A DNA stretch of 53,662 bases from CAWELS01 sp964468205 (lineage in GTDB: Bacteria; Acidobacteriota; Terriglobia; Bryobacterales; Bryobacteraceae): assembly GCA_964468205.1 (NCBI GenBank), contig CAYXVG010000050.1:1-53662 (forward strand), read 5' to 3'. A program made the translations under genes and the position numbers. Shown piece after piece: positions 8,409 to 17,635 of the stretch (within the stretch, counting starts at the first letter, position 1; the number at the start of each line of letters is the position of its first letter). The notes under the pieces were generated by a model, which ran no database searches, had not been told where the DNA came from, and worked only from the letters and a program-made list of their open reading frames with translations.

Positions 8409-10253
8409 GTGGGCGGGCGGGCATGGATTTCCGGGAGGTTTGGGCGCCTGCTTTGTGCGCTCCTCTGCCTGAGCGCGGGCGCGAGCGAGGGCGAGCTGCT
8501 GGGACCGCTGGCGGTGGCGGTGACGGAAGACGGGCAGACAGCTTTCGCCGCCAGCCATGACGGGCGGCGGGTGTCGGCGGTGGATCTTCAAAGCTCCGAG
8601 GTTTGCGGGAGCGTGTCTCTGCCCGGCAGGCCGACGGGTATCGTACTGTCACCGCGAAGGGGCGAACTGTACGTGACCCTTGGCGAACCGGACGGGGCGG
8701 TGGTGGCAATTGATCCGGAAGGGCTGAGAGTTCTGTGGTCTATTGAGACGGGCCATACGTCGGTGGGGCCGGCGGTTTCCACAGACGGAAAGCGACTTTA
8801 TGTGTGCAACCGGTTCGGAAATACGGTATCCGTAATCGATCTGGAGAAGCGGCGGGAGTCGACGCGAATTCCGATGGAGAGGGAGCCGGTGGCGGCGGCG
8901 GTGACGCCGAACGGGCGGTGGCTGGTGGTGGCGAATCACCTTCCGGCGGGGCGTGCTGACGCGGGCGTGGTGGCGGCGACGGTAGCGTTGGTGAACACGC
9001 GCAACCGGCGGGTGATGACGATTCCGCTGCCGAACGGGAGCACCGGGGCGCGGGGAGTCGCGGTATCTCCGGACGGAAGGCACGCCTATGTGACCCACAT
9101 TCTGGGCCGGCACCAGATGCCGACGACGCAGGTGGATCGGGGCTGGATGAACACGAACGCGCTGAGCATCGTGGACATCCGGAAGGGCGCGCGGCTGGCG
9201 ACGGTGCTGCTGGACGAGGTGGATAGGGGCGCGGCGAATCCGTGGGGTGTGGCGGTGAGCGGGGACGGGCGATGGATTGCGGTCTCGCACGCGGGAACGC
9301 ACGAGATCAGCGTGATCGATGCGGCCGGTGTGCAGCGGAGGCTGGCGGAGCGGGAGCGGACCGGGGTGAGTCCGGTGGCGGGGGATCCGCTGTACGCGGG
9401 GTATCCTGCCGCGGAGGCCGCCGAGGACCTGTCGTTTTTGCTAGGGCTGAGGCGGCGGGTGCGGGTTCCGGGGAAGGGGCCGCGGGGTATTGCGCTCACA
9501 CGCACGCACGCGGTGGCGGCGGAGTATTTCTCCGATTCGCTGGCGCTGGTTCCGCTGGACGAGGGGGCGGGGGCGCAGGCGCGACTGGGCCCGGCTCCGG
9601 AGATGGGCCGGCAGCGGCGCGGAGAGATGCTGTTTCACGATGCGGCGCTGTGCTTCCAGCAGTGGCAGTCGTGCTCGAGCTGCCATCCCGACGCGCGGAC
9701 CGATGGATTGAACTGGGATTTGTTGAATGACGGGATAGGGAATCCGAAGAACACGAAGAGCATGCTGCTCGCGCACCGGACGCCGCCGGCGATGAGTCTC
9801 GGGGTGCGGGCGACGGCGGAGGCGGCGGTGCGGGCGGGGATCCGGCACATCCAATTCATGAAGCGGCCCGAGGAGGAGGCGGAGGCCATCGACGAATACC
9901 TGCGCGGGCTGCAGGCGGTGGAGAGCCCGCATCTGAAGGGCGGGGAGTTGTCCGCGGCGGCGGAGCGCGGGAAGGCGATCTTCCACGGAAAGGCCGGTTG
10001 CGCGGAGTGCCATCCGGCTCCTCTTTACACGGACTTGAAGAGCTATGACGTGGGCAGCCGGACGGAGCGAGACCGGACGGCGGAGTTTGATACGCCGGCG
10101 CTGGTAGAGGTTTGGCGGACGGCTCCGTACAACCACGACGGGCGGTATCCGACGATTGAGCGGTTGCTCGGCGAGGGAAATCATGGAGAGGCCGTGGGGA
10201 AGTTGAGCGGCGAGGAGATGGCGGATCTGACGGCGTTTGTGAAGTCGCTGTAG
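8409..10253 (+). CDS. YVTN beta-propeller with C-terminal di-haem cytochrome domain
   Basis: A 614-residue exported protein. After a signal peptide (RFGRLLCALLCLSAGAS) come several YVTN/NHL-type blades with repeats such as VAVTEDGQTAF, GIVLSPRRGELYV, AVTPNGRWLVVANH and VAVSPDGRHAYV. The C-terminal part has two haem sites, CSSCH and CAECH, with a cytochrome c peroxidase (MauG-like) arrangement including YNHDGRYPTIERLL near the end. Such fusions are thought to be periplasmic electron-transfer or peroxidase proteins docked through the propeller. GTG 8409 follows the previous stop by 5 bp, so translation is probably coupled. Downstream it converges on the hydrazine-synthase-like haem gene. The true oxidant and reductant are unknown. 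Confidence 0.85.
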   Translation: MGGRAWISGRFGRLLCALLCLSAGASEGELLGPLAVAVTEDGQTAFAASHDGRRVSAVDLQSSEVCGSVSLPGRPTGIVLSPRRGELYVTLGEPDGAVVAIDPEGLRVLWSIETGHTSVGPAVSTDGKRLYVCNRFGNTVSVIDLEKRRESTRIPMEREPVAAAVTPNGRWLVVANHLPAGRADAGVVAATVALVNTRNRRVMTIPLPNGSTGARGVAVSPDGRHAYVTHILGRHQMPTTQVDRGWMNTNALSIVDIRKGARLATVLLDEVDRGAANPWGVAVSGDGRWIAVSHAGTHEISVIDAAGVQRRLAERERTGVSPVAGDPLYAGYPAAEAAEDLSFLLGLRRRVRVPGKGPRGIALTRTHAVAAEYFSDSLALVPLDEGAGAQARLGPAPEMGRQRRGEMLFHDAALCFQQWQSCSSCHPDARTDGLNWDLLNDGIGNPKNTKSMLLAHRTPPAMSLGVRATAEAAVRAGIRHIQFMKRPEEEAEAIDEYLRGLQAVESPHLKGGELSAAAERGKAIFHGKAGCAECHPAPLYTDLKSYDVGSRTERDRTAEFDTPALVEVWRTAPYNHDGRYPTIERLLGEGNHGEAVGKLSGEEMADLTAFVKSL

Positions 10254-10260
10254 GGGCTTT

Positions 10261-12786
10261 TCAGTGAGCCGCGGCGGTGTCGCGGGTGGGGCGGTACCAG
10301 AGGGATTCCCAGTATTCGCGCTCGACGGCGTAGTAGTCGACGGGCTGGGCGGGGTCGTGATCGGGCGGCAGGATGCCGAAGCGTTTCATTTCGCGGACCC
10401 AAGCGTAACGGGGGACGAAGCCGGGCATGTCGAAGCGCTTCATCTGGCCGAGTTCGCGTTGGGCTTCGTTGATAGAGGCGAGGATGGCCTGGTAGGCGGG
10501 GTCGCCGGTTCCGCTGAGAACGTCTTTGCCGCAGAGTCCGTAGCCACCGTCTTCGCGGGAGAGGGGAGCGAGCAGGAGCATCGATTTCTCCGGCCGGGTG
10601 AGGTTGTAGACGGCGTGGCTGGAGAAGCGGCGGGTGGCCTCGGCTTGCGCACCGATGGGGCGGGGATAGCCGATACGTGGCGGTTGCTGGAGGTCTTTAA
10701 ACGACGCGGAGCGGTAGGCGGCTTTCGGGAGTTCGGTGGCGCCTTCGTGGCAGGAGGCGCACCGCTGCTCCATCACCTCTTCGGCCTGTTTGGCGAGGGG
10801 CCACTCGGGGAACTCGGCCGTGTTGGGCAGGCGCTCGGAACTCGCGCGGATCTGTCCGGTTCCAACGGCGGCGTAGGTGCCGGGGTAGGCGGCTCCGCTT
10901 TCGATCCAGAGGCGGATCATCTTCTTTTCGTGCGGGGTGACGTGGACGCCGTGGTGGCAGTCTTCGAGCTTTTGCATGAGCGGACTGGCGGAGCTGCCGA
11001 TGGCACGCGGAGCATAGTTGCTCTCGGGGCGGTTTTCGCCGTCGGCCACCTGGTGGCGGATCATGATGTTGAAATAGCTGTGCGAGTAGATGGGGCCGTG
11101 GTCACCGGTGAGGACGACGTCTCCGCCCCGGCGCTCGTAGTTGTGGCAGCTCACGCAGCGGCGGTCAAGGATGGGCTGGATATCGCGGGGGAAATCGAAG
11201 ACATCGGGGACGTCCGCGATGGGTTCGATCCGACTGGCGGGACGGGCGAGGGCCATGAGCGGGCGGGCGGGATTACGCGGGGCCTCGGTGCGCTGTTCGT
11301 GACAGCCGACGCAACTGAGGGCCTCTCCGGGCTGGACGGTCATGAAGCTTTGCATTCGCTTCACGGAGAGATCGTTTTCGTCGAGGGCGACGAAGAAGAA
11401 GCTGCGGAGTGCGGGGAGTTCGAAGTGGGCCGATCCGTCCTCTTCGACGGGCACGGTTCCGACGATGCGTTCGAGGGTGAAGGTGCCGCTGTAGCTGATG
11501 GGAGTTGCGCCGCCGTCGAAGTGGATGGGCATGGGCAAGGTTTCGAGGATAAGCAGCTTCTTGATTTCGCCGGAGCGGACACCCTCCATGCGGCGGCCCT
11601 GGTTGACGTCGGCGAGGATGACCGTGCCGGTGGTTTGGGCGAGGTCGACGCGGGGCGCGAGGAGGCGCTCGGGTTCGCGGCGAATAACGGGCCGCGGCTC
11701 GTGGATGGCGAAGTCCTTCTCGCCGGGGCGTTTGGGGAGGCTGTAGATGGTTTGGTAGCGGCCTTGGCCGTCGACCAGCACCAGGTCATCTTTGCGGGCG
11801 GCGAGGAACAGGTTTTCGGAGAATCCCCAGGGGTCGCGGAATTGCCGGTTTTTCGTGATGTAGGTGGCCGCGCTGCCAGCGTCAGGGCCGGCGCCGGGAT
11901 CGACCACCGCGATATCGCCGTTGTGCTCATAGCGGCCGTGGCCGGGGGAGAAGGTGGCGACGACTTTGCCCGTGCCATCGATGGGTTTGGCATCGATCAT
12001 GACGATGCCGGGGCTCTGGTTGCCGTAGTAGGTCATCTGCTGCGAGCCGTCGGGATTCATGGTCCAGAGGCCGTGATAGTGGACCTGGCTGCGGTCAGTG
12101 TATTCCCAGCGCGTGTAAAGGATGCGGCCGTCGGGAAGGGGCCAGGGAGTGTTGTCATGCTCGTTGTTGCTCGAAAGGGGGCGCATCTTGCGGCCATCGG
12201 CGTCGCAGCGGTAGATGACCGCCACGTGGGTCTTCCAGCAGTTGACCCAGCGCTTGGCGCGGGTGGAGAGGAAAAGGATTTCTCCGGAGGCCGTGTAGGT
12301 AGGCTCGAAGTCATCCCAGGGGCCGGTGGTGAGCTCCGTGAGGCCGGTACCGTCGATGTTGATTTCGTAGAGGTGAAAGTGTGGAGTGCCGCCCTTGCGG
12401 TAGGCGAAGAGGATGCGCTCGCCATTGTAGTGGACCTGAGGATCGCGAATGGTTCCCTTGGGGTCTTCGAGGAGGACGGTGACCTCGCCAGTGCGGATGT
12501 TGAGCTTGGCGAGGCGGCCGCCTTCGAAGTAGGTGGGCAGGTTTTCGTCGTGGGCGAAGTAGCCGATGTTGGCGTACCAGTGCGGTTCAAATTTGGGGTC
12601 ACCGCGGTGGCGGACGGCGAAGACTATTTCATCCACGCCGGCCACGGGGCCATTGAGGACTTCATCGAGGAGGCCCGGGTGTGGGATATCGCCGGGCCTG
12701 GCAGGGGCCTCCTGGGCGGCGAGGCTAGAGAAACCACAAAGACAGAGCGAAAGAAGACGGGGGAGGATGTTGTGCTTCCTGGTCAT
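10261..12786 (-). CDS. Hydrazine-synthase-alpha-like multihaem beta-propeller protein
   Basis: An 841-residue exported protein. A signal peptide (ILPRLLSLCLCGFSSLAAQ) is followed by a TolB/WD40-like propeller (residues ~50-380; blades such as YNGERILFAYRKGG). Next comes a middle domain resembling the HZS_alpha domain found outside anammox bacteria in Planctomycetes and Acidobacteriota. Three CxxCH sites are visible: CVGCH (492-496), CVSCH (544-548) and CASCH (676-680). The ATG at 12786 is chosen because the signal peptide starts there, although the frame stays open further upstream. A -10-like TATACT (12811-12816, minus) lies ~24 nt upstream. It is divergent from a sulfatase gene. Hydrazine synthesis is not implied, because the other hydrazine synthase subunits are absent here; I infer a periplasmic redox protein. 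Confidence 0.82.
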   Translation of the reverse strand: MTRKHNILPRLLSLCLCGFSSLAAQEAPARPGDIPHPGLLDEVLNGPVAGVDEIVFAVRHRGDPKFEPHWYANIGYFAHDENLPTYFEGGRLAKLNIRTGEVTVLLEDPKGTIRDPQVHYNGERILFAYRKGGTPHFHLYEINIDGTGLTELTTGPWDDFEPTYTASGEILFLSTRAKRWVNCWKTHVAVIYRCDADGRKMRPLSSNNEHDNTPWPLPDGRILYTRWEYTDRSQVHYHGLWTMNPDGSQQMTYYGNQSPGIVMIDAKPIDGTGKVVATFSPGHGRYEHNGDIAVVDPGAGPDAGSAATYITKNRQFRDPWGFSENLFLAARKDDLVLVDGQGRYQTIYSLPKRPGEKDFAIHEPRPVIRREPERLLAPRVDLAQTTGTVILADVNQGRRMEGVRSGEIKKLLILETLPMPIHFDGGATPISYSGTFTLERIVGTVPVEEDGSAHFELPALRSFFFVALDENDLSVKRMQSFMTVQPGEALSCVGCHEQRTEAPRNPARPLMALARPASRIEPIADVPDVFDFPRDIQPILDRRCVSCHNYERRGGDVVLTGDHGPIYSHSYFNIMIRHQVADGENRPESNYAPRAIGSSASPLMQKLEDCHHGVHVTPHEKKMIRLWIESGAAYPGTYAAVGTGQIRASSERLPNTAEFPEWPLAKQAEEVMEQRCASCHEGATELPKAAYRSASFKDLQQPPRIGYPRPIGAQAEATRRFSSHAVYNLTRPEKSMLLLAPLSREDGGYGLCGKDVLSGTGDPAYQAILASINEAQRELGQMKRFDMPGFVPRYAWVREMKRFGILPPDHDPAQPVDYYAVEREYWESLWYRPTRDTAAAH

Positions 12787-12835
12787 CGCGAGGGTGACTC
12801 TCCGGTACGTAGTATATGACAATTGGATCTGGACC
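12787..12835. promoter_or_regulatory. Compact divergent promoter region
   Basis: Only 49 bp separate the start codons of the haem protein (minus) and the sulfatase (plus). On the minus strand TATACT (12811-12816) is a good -10 hexamer. On the plus strand TATGACAAT (12815-12823) offers a weaker overlapping -10, which would put transcription only a few bases ahead of the sulfatase ATG. The two promoters would therefore overlap and may compete or be controlled together. No mapped start sites support this; it is inference from spacing and hexamers. Confidence 0.45.
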
Positions 12836-14287
12836 ATGAGATTCCGACATATCGTTCCGACTATTGCCGTATTGGCTTGTCTCTGCGCCTGTTCGCAACC
12901 CGAGGCGGTGGAAGAGAGCAAGCTGCCGCATATCGTTATCATCCTGGCAGATGACATGGGTTATGGCGACGCCAGCTCGAACAACTCTGAGTCCCGCATA
13001 CCGACGCCGAACATCGACAGCCTGGCCACGGAAGGGATGCGGTTCACCGATGCCCACGCGCCGGCGGCATGGTGTGTGCCGAGCCGGTTCGGTTTGCTGA
13101 CGGGGCAGTATCCGGTACACAGCCGGTTGAACTGGAGACAGGAGGCAGTGATCGAGCCGGGCATGGAGACGCTAGCGACGATGCTCAAGCGTCATGGCTA
13201 CACGACCGCGATGGTGGGCAAGTGGCACCTCGGGTTCGACGGAGGTCCGGACTATGATTACAGCCAGCCGCTGACGGGGGGGCCAGTCGATCACGGGTTC
13301 GACAGTTATTTCGGGATTCCCGCGTCGCTCGATATTCCTCCGTACTACTACATTCGGGATCGCGCGCCGGAAGCTCCACCAACCGGGGAGGTGGAGGCGA
13401 ATTACAGCGACGGGTGGACACGGATTCAGGGCGCATTTTGGCGGGAGGGCGGCATGGCTCCCGGCTTTGAACACATCGAGGTTCTGCCGCGGTTCGAGCA
13501 GGAGACGGTCGAGAAGATCGAGTCGCACGCGAATACCGGCGGTGACAGTCCGCTGTTCTTGTACATGGCGCTGCCGGCGCCGCACACACCGTGGCTTCCG
13601 CTGCCGGAGTTTGAAGGCAAGAGCGAGGTTGGCATGTACGGCGACTTCATGCTCCAGGTGGATCACACGGTGGGCGAAGTTCTGAGAGCGCTGGACCGCA
13701 CCGGGATGGCGGATGACACAATCGTCATCTTTACGAGCGACAACGGTCCGGTGTGGTATGAGCAGGACGTAGAGAGGTTCGGGCACAGCGCTACCGGACC
13801 GCTGCGCGGGATGAAGGCGGACGCCTGGGAGGGGGGACACCGCGTACCATTCCTGATACGGTGGCCGGGCCGGGTGCAGGCGGGAACGGAGAGTGAAGAA
13901 TTGCTCTGCTTCACGGATCTGATGGCGACGTTTTCGGCAATCGTCGCAGGCACAGAATCGGCGTTGATGGACGGCGAGAGCTTGAACATGCTGCCGGTGT
14001 TTCTGGGCGAGGCGCCGACGGCAGGAATCCGCGAGAAGCTAGTGATCAAGGAGGATGCCAGCGTGATTCGCGAGGGCGACTGGAAGTTGATCCGACACCT
14101 CGGGTCCGGCGGTTTCACGCAGCCGCGGCGTGTGGAGCCCGAAGAGGGGGGGCCGCGGGGACAGCTTTATAATCTCGCCGAGGATATCGGCGAAAAGAAC
14201 AACCTATGGGAGCAGCATCCGGAGATGGTAGAGCGGCTGTGGACGGAGCTGGACACCTTCAGGCCGCAAGCGGAGTCGGCTCCATAG
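12836..14287 (+). CDS. Sulfatase (family S1), lipoprotein
   Basis: A 483-residue arylsulfatase-type enzyme that hydrolyses sulfate esters. The lipobox LCAC (Cys19) marks an outer-membrane or periplasmic lipoprotein. The first metal-binding motif is IVIILADDMGYGD. The formylglycine site is CVPSR with Cys80, which needs a formylglycine-generating enzyme that is not in this window. The downstream MVGKWHLG and the metal-site motif TSDNGP are also present. ATG 12836 is chosen because the lipoprotein signal begins there, and the longer open frame upstream runs through the divergent gene. Length and motif order are standard for S1 sulfatases. The neighbouring TonB receptor could import the desulfated product. 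The sulfated substrate is unknown. Confidence 0.92.
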   Translation: MRFRHIVPTIAVLACLCACSQPEAVEESKLPHIVIILADDMGYGDASSNNSESRIPTPNIDSLATEGMRFTDAHAPAAWCVPSRFGLLTGQYPVHSRLNWRQEAVIEPGMETLATMLKRHGYTTAMVGKWHLGFDGGPDYDYSQPLTGGPVDHGFDSYFGIPASLDIPPYYYIRDRAPEAPPTGEVEANYSDGWTRIQGAFWREGGMAPGFEHIEVLPRFEQETVEKIESHANTGGDSPLFLYMALPAPHTPWLPLPEFEGKSEVGMYGDFMLQVDHTVGEVLRALDRTGMADDTIVIFTSDNGPVWYEQDVERFGHSATGPLRGMKADAWEGGHRVPFLIRWPGRVQAGTESEELLCFTDLMATFSAIVAGTESALMDGESLNMLPVFLGEAPTAGIREKLVIKEDASVIREGDWKLIRHLGSGGFTQPRRVEPEEGGPRGQLYNLAEDIGEKNNLWEQHPEMVERLWTELDTFRPQAESAP

Positions 14288-14419
14288 GCTGAGGGCGCCT
14301 TCGTTCAAACACGGCGAATCGCCGCGCGGAAAGACGGTACGCCTGCAGACCGCCGCCGGTACGCCGCAAGACATGTCTAGAATGGTGGAAAGGGCCAGGG
14401 GAGACCCCACACATTTCTC

Positions 14420-17400
14420 ATGCGCAAGACACTGATAATTCTTAGCCTGACGGCGTTCGCATCCATTGGATCCTCGCAAACCGTGCGCGGAACGATTGGA
14501 GGAACGGTAACGGACGAGTCCGGGGGCGCGGTTCCCGGCGCATCCATCCAAGTGGAGCATGTGGAGACGGGGAGGGTGCGCTCGGCGGAGAGCGGTACCG
14601 AGGGCCGGTTTCTCATCACCATGTTGTCTTCGGGGGCGTACCGGCTGGAGGTGTCGAGCGATGGTTTCCGGACGTACGTCCGGGAAGTGACGCTGCTAAC
14701 CGGACAGGAAGTGGAAGTGGACGTACCGCTGCTCACCGGCCAGCGCACGGAGACCGTGGAGGTGAGCGGGGTGCGTTCGGCGCTGAAGACGGAGTCGGCG
14801 GCGGTGGGCAGCGTGATCGAGAATCACCTGATTCGCGGGCTGCCGCTCGACGGGCGGAATTTTCTGGAACTGAGCTTGCTGCTGCCGGGCGTGGCTCCGC
14901 CGGCCCAGGGGTCAGCCGGGTCGGTACGGGGCGATCTGGCGCTGAACGTGAACGGGGCGCGGGAGGACTCGAACAATTACGTCCTAGATGGTGTTTTCAA
15001 TGGCGATCCGAAGCTGAACGCGGTGGCGGTGAACCCGAGTGTCGATGCGATCCAGGAGTTTGAAGTGCTGGCGAGCAGCTACGACGCCTCATTCGGACGC
15101 AATGCGGGCGCGCAGGTGAGCGCGATCGTGAAGTCGGGCACGAACGAATTGCATGGAACCGCCTATTATTTTCTGCGCAACGCGGCGCTTGACGCCCGCA
15201 ACTTTTTTGCGCCGCCCGGCGAGCCGGATCCGAAGTACCAGCGGCACCAGTTCGGCTTTTCGGCGGGCGGTCCGGTGCGCAAGAACCGCTCGTTCCTGTT
15301 CGGGGACTACGAAGGGCTGCGCCTGAACGAGGGCATTACCCGCGTCACCAATGTTCCCACCGCAGCGGAGCGCCAAGGCGATTTTTCGCAAAGCCCGCTG
15401 CGGCCAGCGGACCCGATCAGCGGCCAGCCATTTCCCGGGGACATGATCCCGTCATTTTTCATCCATCCAACCGGGCGGAACATCGCGGATTTGTATCCGC
15501 TGCCGAACCGCGACCGGCTTTTTCAAAACTATGCATCGTCGCCGGCGATCGATGATCGGAGTGACCAGTTTGACGTGCGGTTTGACCAGGCAATCGGCAA
15601 GGCTGGGGATCTGGCGGTTCGCTACAGCCTCGTCGACGGGACGCTATTCAATCCTTTTTCTGGGCCGGCGTTTCCGAGGATAGCCGGTTACGGGGTTACC
15701 GTGCCGCGGCGGGCGCAGAACTTGATGCTGAGCGAAACGCACACGTTCTCGCCGGTGTGGATCAACGAGTTTCGCGCCGGCTACAACCGGGTCTCCTCGA
15801 AAGCGACTCACGAGAATGCAGGGACGAGCGTGAACCGCGCAGTCGGCCTGCCAGAGCCTTCGGCGAAGGAGCGCGACTGGGGCTTGGCGTTGATTACGCT
15901 GCCGGGTTTCTCGCCTCTCGGCGACGAGACGAACAACCCGCAGAGCAGCACGACGAACGTGTTCCAGGTTGCGGACAACGTGACGCACACGCGGGGGCGG
16001 CATCTCATCAAGTTCGGACTCGACATCCGGCACACCCAGCAGAACGCCTTTCGTGACGTGCAGTCCCGGGGGTTTCTGAACTTCCTGGGCTTCACTGGAA
16101 ATCCGCTAGCGGACCTATTGTTGGGCGCGCCGAGTGTAACTGGAGTCGCGATTTCGGACAACCCGCAGTATTTGCGAACGACGAGCTACAATTTCTTTGT
16201 CAACGACACGTGGCGGGCGCGTCCAGACCTGACGTTGACGGCTGGGATACGCTATGAGTTCAACTCTCCGCCGGTAGACAAGTTCGACCGGGCAAACGTC
16301 TACGATGCCGCGCTGGGGCGGCTGGTGCAGGTGGGGACGAACGGCGTCCCGCGGGCGGGACATGAAGCGGACCGAAACAATTTCGCGCCGCGGCTGGGTT
16401 TCGCGTGGCGGCCGGGGGGCGGCGAGACGGTGCTGCGGGGCGGCTACGGGTTCTATTTTGACCAGTCCGCGCTAGCGCCGGGGGAGGGGCTGTACTTCAG
16501 CCCGCCGTTTTTCGATTTCCGGCTGTTTTTCGCCATGCCCGGGATGCCGCTAACGCTGGACGATCCGTATCCGGAGAACTTTCCGTTTCCGTCGCCACCA
16601 TCTGCGCTGAGCTATCAGCGCGGTTTGCGGTCACCCTACGTGCAGCACTGGAGCTTCAGCGTACAGCGGCGACTGGGGCGAAACCGGGTGATTGAGGCGG
16701 GCTATGTGGGCTCGAAGGGAACGAAGCAGTTAGCGGCGCGCGATATCAACCAACCAGCGCCTAGCCAGCAGGTTCCGAACCTGCGCCCGAACCCAATGCT
16801 GGCGGATATCAACCAGCTCGAATCCCGGAGCAACTCAACCTACAACGCGCTGCAGTTGAGGGTGCAGCAGTATCTGACGGACGGGCTGAGCCTGCTCGCG
16901 TCGTATACGTATTCGAAGGCGATCGACGACGCCTCGAGTTTCTTCACGAGCGCCGGGGACGCGAATTTTCCGCAAGACAGCCACAATCTGCGCGCCGAGC
17001 GGGGCCGATCCAATTTCGACATGCGGCAGCGGTTGGCCTTCAGCTACTCCTGGGCGTTGCCGTTCGGACAAGGGCGGCGATGGCTGAACCAGGGCGGAAC
17101 CGCAGGAGCAATCTTGGGCGGCTGGGAGACGTTCGGGATTTGGACGTTCCAGACCGGCCGGCCGTTCACGGTGGCGCTGCTTTCGGAACTGGACAATTCA
17201 AACACCGGACGATCCATTCTGGGCTTCGGCGCGAACGACCGGCCGCACCGGGTCGCGGACGGCACGGTGGACAGCCCGGCGCCGGAGCGCTGGTTCGACA
17301 CGGGTGCGTTCGCAATGCCAGCGTTCGGGACGTTCGGCAACTCCGGGCGGAATATTCTCGACGGCCCAGGGATGCGGAACATCAACGTGTCGCTGCTGCG

Positions 17401-17575
17401 GGATTTCCGGTTGCGGGAGTCGCTGGCGCTGCAGTTCCGGGCCGAGGCGTTCAATCTGCTGAACCGGACGAATCTGGATCTGCCGGACATCTTTCTCGGG
17501 TCGCCGACATTCGGGCAGATTACCTCGGCGCGGTCGCCGCGGCGGGTGCAGTTTGGATTGAAGCTCGTTTTCTAG
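14420..17575 (+). CDS. TonB-dependent receptor with carboxypeptidase-regulatory domain (Oar-like)
   Basis: A 1,051-residue outer-membrane transporter of the type expanded in Acidobacteriota. A signal peptide (MRKTLIILSLTAFASIGSSQ) precedes a carboxypeptidase-regulatory-like fold (GTIGGTVTDESGGAVPGAS, to about residue 100). Next are a plug (GLPLDGRNFLELSLLLPG, then LNVNGAREDSNNYVLDG) and a long beta-barrel with many aromatic/Gly strands. It ends in ARSPRRVQFGLKLVF, with a terminal Phe as expected for outer-membrane barrels. TAGAAT at 14378-14383 could be the -10, giving a ~30-nt leader; the GGGGAGA downstream of it is 16 nt from the ATG, a long spacing. It lies between two sulfatase genes, suggesting uptake of glycan-derived substrate. 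The ligand is not readable. Confidence 0.9.
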   Translation: MRKTLIILSLTAFASIGSSQTVRGTIGGTVTDESGGAVPGASIQVEHVETGRVRSAESGTEGRFLITMLSSGAYRLEVSSDGFRTYVREVTLLTGQEVEVDVPLLTGQRTETVEVSGVRSALKTESAAVGSVIENHLIRGLPLDGRNFLELSLLLPGVAPPAQGSAGSVRGDLALNVNGAREDSNNYVLDGVFNGDPKLNAVAVNPSVDAIQEFEVLASSYDASFGRNAGAQVSAIVKSGTNELHGTAYYFLRNAALDARNFFAPPGEPDPKYQRHQFGFSAGGPVRKNRSFLFGDYEGLRLNEGITRVTNVPTAAERQGDFSQSPLRPADPISGQPFPGDMIPSFFIHPTGRNIADLYPLPNRDRLFQNYASSPAIDDRSDQFDVRFDQAIGKAGDLAVRYSLVDGTLFNPFSGPAFPRIAGYGVTVPRRAQNLMLSETHTFSPVWINEFRAGYNRVSSKATHENAGTSVNRAVGLPEPSAKERDWGLALITLPGFSPLGDETNNPQSSTTNVFQVADNVTHTRGRHLIKFGLDIRHTQQNAFRDVQSRGFLNFLGFTGNPLADLLLGAPSVTGVAISDNPQYLRTTSYNFFVNDTWRARPDLTLTAGIRYEFNSPPVDKFDRANVYDAALGRLVQVGTNGVPRAGHEADRNNFAPRLGFAWRPGGGETVLRGGYGFYFDQSALAPGEGLYFSPPFFDFRLFFAMPGMPLTLDDPYPENFPFPSPPSALSYQRGLRSPYVQHWSFSVQRRLGRNRVIEAGYVGSKGTKQLAARDINQPAPSQQVPNLRPNPMLADINQLESRSNSTYNALQLRVQQYLTDGLSLLASYTYSKAIDDASSFFTSAGDANFPQDSHNLRAERGRSNFDMRQRLAFSYSWALPFGQGRRWLNQGGTAGAILGGWETFGIWTFQTGRPFTVALLSELDNSNTGRSILGFGANDRPHRVADGTVDSPAPERWFDTGAFAMPAFGTFGNSGRNILDGPGMRNINVSLLRDFRLRESLALQFRAEAFNLLNRTNLDLPDIFLGSPTFGQITSARSPRRVQFGLKLVF

Positions 17576-17622
17576 CGGAGTAGAGAAGCAGCACGGCCCG
17601 GGCCAGACGGCCCACCCCGCGA

Positions 17623-17628
17623 TAGAAT
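17623..17628 (+). promoter_or_regulatory. -10-like hexamer 7 bp before a start codon (leaderless candidate)
   Basis: TAGAAT lies 7 bp before ATG 17636, and there is no Shine-Dalgarno between them. A -10 at this distance would start transcription at or next to the first codon. The same layout recurs before several other genes in this window. Confidence 0.5.
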
Positions 17629-17635
17629 CGGACAC

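Noticed and set aside
7201..8709. A 502-codon minus-strand frame
   Set aside because: It is antisense to the UxuA-like gene; it is Arg/His/Pro-rich with no motif.
10264..12819. An 851-codon open frame on the plus strand opposite the triple-haem gene
   Set aside because: It is a shadow of the real minus-strand gene. The translation is Gly/Val/Ala/Asp-rich without motifs, while the minus strand has a signal peptide and three CxxCH sites.
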